This document shows positions 57,778 through 64,000 of a stretch of DNA of 64,000 nucleotides, piece by piece (within the stretch, counting starts at the first letter, position 1; each line of letters begins with the position of its first letter). Where the stretch lies: NCBI GenBank assembly GCA_003259005.1, contig QLII01000001.1, positions 3,612,501-3,676,500 on the forward strand, given 5' to 3'. The notes beneath the pieces were generated by a model. It made no database searches. It saw only the letters and a program-made list of their open reading frames with translations, and had not been told where the DNA came from. Source of the stretch: Spirosoma telluris. GTDB taxonomy: Bacteria; Bacteroidota; Bacteroidia; Cytophagales; Spirosomataceae. The position numbers and the translations under genes were made by a program.

Positions 57778-60215
57778 ATGCTACGAAACTATCTCAAAAT
57801 CGCCCTGCGGAATCTGGCGAAACACAAGGTTAACACGGGCATTAACGTGGCCGGGTTAGCCATTGGCATGGCGTGCTGCCTGCTCATTGTGATGTATGTT
57901 TCCGATGAGTTGAGTTATGACCAGCATTGGCCAAATGGGGAGCGTGTGTATCGGATGGCGCTCGAACGAAAATACCCCGGCCGTAGCACCAACTATGCGC
58001 TCATTCCACCGTCGTACGCTCAATCGGTTAAGAAGGAAATACCGGAGATAGAGCAGGTAACACGCCTATTTTCGGCGGGCACCAATGCGCCGGTACTCGT
58101 TAAACTGAATGGCCGAACGGTTGAAGAGAAGGACTTTATGGTGGTCGACTCAACCTTTTTTCAGGTGTTTCAGACACCCCTTCTGCGCGGTAATCCCAAT
58201 CAGGTGCTGAGTCGACCGAATACGGTTGTCCTGACAGAAAGCACAGCCAAACGATTGTTCGGCCAGGCAAATCCCATTGGCAAGATGCTGGAGATTGTGC
58301 AGGGGCCGAAACTGGAAGTAACGGGCATCTGCGCCGATCCGTCGCACAATGCTCATTTTACCTATAACTTCCTGTCATCAACGCGAGGGTTTCCGCAAGC
58401 CGAACAAGTCAATCACATTGGGTTTTCGGCCTATACGTACCTACTCTTACGGCCCAATACAAGTCCCGAAACGGTCCAAGCTAAACTCCCGGCCGTGGTC
58501 GAGAAGTACGCAGCCGGTGAGGTCGAGCGCACGTTCGGCGTTTCCTATCGCGATTATCTTAAGGCCGGGAATGGGTATTTCTATTTCCTGCAACCCCTTC
58601 CCAGCATTCACCTCGACTCACATCTCGAAGCCGAACTTCAACCCAATGGGAGCCGGTCGCTGGTCTCTATTTTTTCCATCATCGCAGGTTTTGTATTGCT
58701 GATTGCCTGCATCAACTTCATGAACTTAGCCACCGCCCGATCATCGGAGCGGGCACGTGAAGTAGGCATCCGCAAATCGCTCGGCTCAACAACGCAGCAA
58801 CTGGCCGCTCAATTCCTGACCGAATCGGTTCTGCTGAGCCTATTTAGCTTACTGGTTGCCGTTCTGTTAGTGGCTAGTTTACTCACACCGTTCAATACCA
58901 TAGCCAGTAAATCGCTTTCGTTAACCTCGCTGGTTCGGTGGGAAACGCTGCCGTTATTGGTGGGCGGAGCTATTGCGGTAGGCTTGCTGGCAGGCAGTTA
59001 TCCGGCGGGAGTGTTATCGGCCTTCGAACCGATTAAAGTCCTAAAAGGCAAGTTCTCCTCAACCCGCCAGGGACATTTGTTACGAAACGGCCTGGTCGTG
59101 TTCCAGTTTGCCATATCGGTGCTCCTGATTGTCAGTACCATCGTCGTATTCAGTCAGTTGAATTTCATTCAGCAGAAAGAACTGGGCTTCACGAAAGAAT
59201 CGGTTGTGAAGCTCAAAGGCGCTTTTTTTCTGGGCAACAACACCGAAGCCTTTAAGGAGGAAGTGGCTAAACTATCGGGCGTAACCGGCGTGGGGGCACT
59301 ACTAGTACGCCCGGCGAAGAAGGCTTTTTTGGCATTACGTTCCGTAAAAATGGCGAGAACGAAACCGTTACGGGAAAAGGCTGCGTGGTTGATGAGCAGT
59401 ATCTGCAAACGATGCAGATGAGTATGCTGGCCGGACGACCGTTTAGTCGCCAGTTTGATGATTCGCTGTCGGTTATTCTAAACGAGGAAGCCGCCCGACA
59501 GATTGGTCTGACGAACCCCATCGGCAAACAGATTACCAGTCCTGATAATTTTGTGCAGAATAACGGTCAACCCGTTACGTACACGGTAGTGGGCATCGTT
59601 CGTAATTTTCACTTTGGCTCCTTGCACCAGCGCATTAGTCCACTGTTTGTTCTGAACGACCGTCTATTCAAAAAAGTAGACAATCAACTCGTAGTGCGGG
59701 TACGTACCGATGAACCAGAAGCCATAGTCGGCCAGATGGAGAGCATCTGGAAACGTTACCTCCCCGATCAACCCTTTCACTATTCCTATCTCGCCACCGA
59801 CTGGAGTGATTTATACAAGTCAGAACAGGTAGCCCAGCGAATATTTGGTCTGTTTGCGATGCTGGCCATTTTCATTGCCTGCATGGGTTTGCTGGGATTG
59901 GCTATATATGTTATCCGACTGAGAACTAAGGAGATCGGTGTCCGGAAAGTGCTTGGCGCATCCATTCCAAGTCTGGTTGCACTACTCTCGAAAGATTTCC
60001 TGAAACTGGTCTTAATCGCTATTGTCATTGCCGCTCCCGTAGCCTGGTACATCATGAATCAATGGTTGCAGGATTTCGCCTATAAGATTGACATGGAATG
60101 GTGGATGTTCGCCGTAGCCGGTCTACTGGCGGTGGGCATTGCGCTGTTGACCGTGAGTTTTCAAAGTATCAAAGCCGCGTTGATGAATCCGGTGAAAAGT
60201 TTAAAATCAGAATAA
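57778..60215 (+). CDS. MacB/FtsX-like ABC permease 5, one frameshift
   Basis: Leader LRNYLKIALRNLAKHKVNTGINVAGLAIG. One slip near 59300: adding a G to GGGG gives TTSTPGEEGFFGITFRKNG and VDEQYLQTMQMSMLAGRPF. Reconstructed about 812 aa. FtsX domains: LLIACINFMNLATARSSERAREVGIRKSLG and MGLLGLAIYVIRLRTKEIGVRKVLGASIPSLVALLS. It ends MNPVKSLKSE. Confidence 0.88.
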
Positions 60216-60217
60216 AC

Positions 60218-60280
60218 GCGTGGAGCAGGGCGCGCGGTGCAGGGATTGCTATTCCCAGCGCCGTGCGCCCTGCTCCGCGC
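60218..60280. repeat. Permease-array hairpin H4, short loop
   Basis: 25-bp imperfect arms at 60218-60242 and 60256-60280 (GCGTGGAGCAGGGCGCGCGG and near complement). The GACGGTCC loop core is missing; only a 13-nt loop remains. Between permeases 5 and 6. Confidence 0.8.
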
Positions 60281-60289
60281 CCCTCCCCC

Positions 60290-62709
60290 ATGCTAACAAA
60301 CTACGTTAAAATCGCCTGGCGGAATCTGGTTCGGTATCGGACCTACAGCCTGCTCAACATTCTGGGTTATCCGTTGGGCTGACCTGTGGGATTCTGATTT
60401 ACCTGACCACGCAGTTTCACCTGAGCTTCGACACCTATCACGCGAAGGCCGACCGGATTTACCGCGTGGTGACGCAGATAAAGCACGACGATGTTCGCTT
60501 CTCTCGCGGAACGCCTAAACCACTTGGTGAGGTGCTCCGACGGGATTATCCGTTTCTGGAACAAGTCGCCCGCCTGGAGCGTCTGCATGGGCGGATTGTT
60601 AGCGTTCCCAATCCCAAAGGTGGTTTTCTGAAAAAATTCGATGAAAGCAAGACCTTCTGTTTCGCCGAGCCGCAGTTGTTCAGCGTGTTCGATTACGACT
60701 GGCTGATCGGCGATCCACTGTCGACTTTATCGACTCCAAATTCGGTGGTGCTGACGGAGAAATATGCGTATAAATATTTCGGCACAGCCAACCCAATTGG
60801 CAAAACCCTCCGCTTCGACAACCAGGCAGATCTGACGGTAACGGGTGTCTTGAAAGATCATCCTGGCAATACGAACCTCACCTACGAAGCTTTTATTTCC
60901 TACAGCACCATTGCCAGTCTGGCCAACGCGAAGGAGTCATTGCAGGCCTGGACCGACGTGAACAGTGAAGCGATGTGTTACGTCGTTTTACCGCCCGATA
61001 TGTCCGCCGACCGATTAGCCAGCGCGTTCCCGGCTATCCGAAAAAAATACTATACCGCCGACGACCAAAGCGTTTACAGCTTTACACTTCAACCACTTAG
61101 CGATATTCATTTCAACTCCCAATATAGCGGTCGAATGAACAAAACGATGCTGGTTGCCATGACGCTGGCTGGGTTGTTTCTGGTGATATCGGCCTGTATC
61201 AACTTCATCAATATGGCAACGGCCCATGCGCTGAAACGATCCAAAGAAGTGGGCGTTAGGAAGGTGATGGGTAGTTCCCGCTGGCAGTTGTTCAGTCAGT
61301 TTATGACCGAAACGGCTATCATTACGCTGGTCGCCGTGGTCGTCGCGCTGTTTTTTTCCAATCTGGGCCTTCCGGCCATGAACAAGGCCATGTCAGTATT
61401 CAACGCCACGATGGTACTGACGGATTTGTTGAATCCGAAACCGCTGGCCGTGATGATTCTGGGCGTGGTGTTCGTTATCCTGCTGGCCGGTTTTTATCCG
61501 GCGCTGATGATGGCGGGCTTCAATCCAATCACTTCTTTGCGGGGTCGACTAACGACGCAGGCCGTTGGTGGATTTTCGGTACGCAGGGGCCTGGTGGTGG
61601 TTCAGTTTTTCATGACGCAGTTGTTCACTATTGGCGTTGTTGTGGTGATGACCCAACTGCGCTACATCCGGCAGGCCGATCTTGGTTTCGTGAGCGATGG
61701 CATTGTGCTTGTCGATTTGCCAAACGCCAAATCAGCCCAGAACGATCCACTCAAACAGGAAACATTACGGCAACGGCTGCTTCAGATTTCGGGCGTTCAG
61801 GAAGTGGCCCTGGGCAATCAACCGCCAGCCTCGGGCAATATCAATCAATTTCCATTCGTGTATGACACCCGAACGAAACCCGAAGGATTTGATGTCCAGT
61901 CGAAAATTGGTGATCCTAATTACCTGCCCTTGTTTGGCATAAAACTGCTGGCCGGACGCAATTTTCGGGCCGCTGATTCGACATCTGAGGAAGTAATTGT
62001 GAACGAAACAGTCATCAAGCGATTAGGCAAGCTTTCGCCTGGCGATGTGTTAGGCAAACGATTTAGAATCTGGGATACCGACAAAACGATTGTGGGCGTC
62101 GTGAATGACTTTTACACCAACTCATTACGAAACAGCGTAAAACCGGTTGTGATCGTCAACGACCTTGCTCAAAGCCATATGGTTGCGGTGAAAGTAAGCG
62201 CCACCGACTTACCTAGAACGCTGAAAACGGTTGAAGCCACGTACAACGATTTCTTCCCGGAAAAGGTCTTTAGCTACCAGTTTGTCGACGAGATTCTGGA
62301 CGAGTTTTATCGGGGCGACCGGATCATGCTCGCCTTAACGCAGGTATTTTCCTTGATCGCCATTCTGATTGGCTGCCTGGGTATGTATGGCCTGGTTTCG
62401 TTTATGGTCGAGACCAAGAGCAAGGAAATTGGTGTACGCAAAGTGCTGGGTGCTAGCGCCTTTCAGGTTCTCTGGCTGTTTGGCCGGGAATTTGGCCGAT
62501 TGGTTCTGCTGGGTTTTCTCATTGCTGCCCCGCTCGGGTGGTGGCTGATGAACGCCTGGTTGCAGGACTACGTCTACCGCATCCAGATTCAGGGCTGGAT
62601 GTTTGGGCTCACGATTGTCCTGGCCGCCCTGATCACACTCCTAACCGTCTCGTTCCAGTCCGTAAAAGCAGCGTTAATGAATCCAGTTAAAAGTTTAAAA
62701 TCCGAATAA
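60290..62709 (+). CDS. MacB/FtsX-like ABC permease 6, one frameshift
   Basis: True start ATG 60290 (LTNYVKIAWRNLVRYRTYSLLNILG). A slip near 60380 in TTGGGCTGACC makes a false stop; the joined frame reads LTCGILIYLTTQFHLSFDTYHAKADRIYRV and continues intact to MNPVKSLKSE. Reconstructed about 806 aa. FtsX domains: SACINFINMATAHALKRSKEVGVRKVMGSS and GCLGMYGLVSFMVETKSKEIGVRKVLGAS. More diverged than permeases 2 and 3. Confidence 0.9.
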
Positions 62710-62711
62710 AT

Positions 62712-62788
62712 GGCGTGGAGCAGGGTGCACGGAGCGCGGTTTTCCGTAACGACGGACCGTCCCTGCTCCGTGCACCCTGCTCCACGCC
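62712..62788. repeat. Permease-array hairpin H5, loop inverted
   Basis: Perfect 24-bp arms at 62712-62735 and 62765-62788 (GGCGTGGAGCAGGG ... CCCTGCTCCACGCC). The loop reads GGTTTTCCGTAACGACGGAC, the reverse complement of the H1/H2 loop. Between permeases 6 and 7. Confidence 0.9.
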
Positions 62789-62803
62789 AAAACCAAACAC
62801 CTC

Positions 62804-64000
62804 ATGCTAACAAACTACCTCAAAATCGCCTGGCGGGGGCTTCTGAAAAACCGCCTGTTTACGTTCCTGAATTTAGTTGGTCTGGCAACGGGACTGGCCG
62901 TGGCCCTGCTGCTGATATTGTATGTAAAAGACGAACTTCAGTTCGACAAATACCATACGAATGCCGACCGGATTTATCGGGTTAAGGCAACGGTTTCCTT
63001 CGATGGAAAAACCATGAAATGGGCCAACTCACCCAATGCCGTTGGACCGGCCCTGAAAGCCGACGTCCCGACTGTAGCGCAGCAGGTACGGCTACTTCGC
63101 CATAATTACGGGCAGACGGCTTTCGTGAACTCAGGCGAGAAGAAATTTGCCGAAAAGAACTTCTACTGGGCCGACAATAGCCTGTTCGATGTGTTCGATA
63201 TTGGTTTATTGAAAGGAAACTCCAAAACAGCGCTCGATGGACCGCGTAAGGTCGTGCTCAGTCAGGCAACCGCCGACCGCTATTTTGGCACCGAAAATCC
63301 AATCGGCAAAATCCTGAATGTCGATAACAACGACACGCTGGAAGTGACGGGTGTTTACGCGAATTTTCCGGGTACATCGACGCTGGATGCCGACATGATT
63401 GGGTCGTTCAGCAGTGTGCGCTGGGCAAAGAATCCAACCTGGGACAACGCCAGTTTTGAAACTTATCTGCTGCTCACTCCGCAGGCTAACCCCGCTCAGG
63501 TAGAACAGCAAATGGCGGTCGTTCTCAATAAAAACGTACCCAAAGACAATCAATATTTCACGCTCGGCCTCCAACCGCTCACCGACATTCACCTGCATTC
63601 GGCCGACATTACGAATGCGAATACCACCCGCATCGGCGATTTTCAGCAGGTTAAAATTCTTCTGATTCTGGCCATTGTCATTCTACTGATTGCGTCGATC
63701 AACTACATGAATCTAGCCACGGCCAAAGCGCAGATTCGTTTTCGTGAGGTGGGCGTTATCAAAACCGTCGGCGCAACGATGCGGCAACTGGTCAGCCGTT
63801 TCTATCTCGAAACAGGATTAATGATGTCGATCGCGTTGGTACTGGCCATCGTCTTAGTGTCGCTTAGTTTACCCTTATTCAACCAGCTAACGGGCAAGCA
63901 ATTACCCTTTCAGTCTCTGGTATCGCCCGAAGTAGTGGGTGGCCTACTGCTCATTGGGTTGATTATTACGCTTATTGCCGGCTCCTATCCAGCCTTTTAC
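62804..64000 (+). CDS. MacB/FtsX-like ABC permease 7, 3' end outside the window
   Basis: ATG 62804 opens LTNYLKIAWRGLLKNRLFTFLNLVGLATGLAVALLLILYVKDEL; the frame stays open to the window edge (399 codons). The periplasmic domain and first FtsX domain (ILLIASINYMNLATAKAQIRFREVGVIKTVGATMRQL) are complete up to LIAGSYPAFY. Seventh member of the array. Confidence 0.9.
   Translation, partial: MLTNYLKIAWRGLLKNRLFTFLNLVGLATGLAVALLLILYVKDELQFDKYHTNADRIYRVKATVSFDGKTMKWANSPNAVGPALKADVPTVAQQVRLLRHNYGQTAFVNSGEKKFAEKNFYWADNSLFDVFDIGLLKGNSKTALDGPRKVVLSQATADRYFGTENPIGKILNVDNNDTLEVTGVYANFPGTSTLDADMIGSFSSVRWAKNPTWDNASFETYLLLTPQANPAQVEQQMAVVLNKNVPKDNQYFTLGLQPLTDIHLHSADITNANTTRIGDFQQVKILLILAIVILLIASINYMNLATAKAQIRFREVGVIKTVGATMRQLVSRFYLETGLMMSIALVLAIVLVSLSLPLFNQLTGKQLPFQSLVSPEVVGGLLLIGLIITLIAGSYPAFY

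Noticed and set aside
544..62709. Programmed ribosomal frameshifting as the cause of the split genes
   Set aside because: Breaks are at different sequences in unrelated genes and lack consistent slippery heptamers with downstream structures; homopolymer undercalls explain many.
8592..62788. Reading all long hairpins as rho-independent terminators
   Set aside because: Most have 20-33 bp stems, family-like sequences and no T-run; some lie inside operons or over start codons. Only 17062-17096 looks like an ordinary terminator.
1..64000. rRNA, tRNA, integrase or transposase genes
   Set aside because: I saw no matching sequence or motif on either strand, though short tRNA genes cannot be fully excluded without a scan.

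Overview
This looks like chromosome from a soil or freshwater Bacteroidota, most likely order Cytophagales near Spirosoma. That is inference, not a database match. The grounds are TonB receptors with carboxypeptidase-regulatory plug extensions, MacB/FtsX permeases about 800 aa long in tandem, Uma2 and GxxExxY proteins, TAnnTTTG-type -7 promoter elements, weak Shine-Dalgarno signals, and many palindromic intergenic repeats. I saw no rRNA, tRNA or CRISPR array.

Layout. 1-3185: two family-2 glycosyltransferases, an NTP_transf_5 protein and an Amj-like lipid II flippase. 3305-12823: two TonB receptors, a secreted glycoside hydrolase, an SDR, a metal-type TonB locus behind a DtxR-like operator, a GxxExxY gene inside a long inverted repeat, and a YdeI/DUF1905 protein. 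12929-18403: a WYL regulator divergent from a cassette of two paralogous small proteins, a PARP1-like WGR-PARP and a small winged-helix-like protein, then an ankyrin protein. 18785-22163: amidase, VapBC-like toxin-antitoxin, secreted alpha/beta hydrolase. 22359-37157 is a defence-rich stretch: AAA+ ATPase/subtilase/DUF3037 module, Uma2, ceramidase, a complete type I Wadjet operon (jetABCD) and a HEPN/MNT toxin-antitoxin pair lying between two copies of a kinase 3' end. 37234-44413: NtrY-like kinase, acyl-ACP desaturase, PlsC acyltransferase, heptad-repeat protein, NtrC-like regulator, GT39-type transferase. 44598-64000: a sigma-54 promoter, then a MacA-like adaptor, one ABC ATPase and seven tandem MacB-like permeases, the last cut by the window edge.

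The kinase and sigma-54 regulator probably control the adaptor/ATPase/permease array, since a good -24/-12 promoter lies before the adaptor. The WYL protein probably controls the PARP cassette: both small paralogs carry the same upstream block at identical spacing to their start codons.

About 28 single frameshifts are spread over roughly 18 genes, including housekeeping-type genes. Many are repaired by adding one base to a short homopolymer, so most are probably consensus errors. I give the reconstructed gene span and say where the reading frame breaks.

The strongest leads are the WYL/PARP cassette, the GxxExxY gene between 32-bp inverted repeats, a hairpin family filling the gaps between permease genes (once with its loop inverted), a palindrome inserted in frame in a glycosyltransferase gene, and the HEPN/MNT pair bracketed by duplicated kinase DNA.
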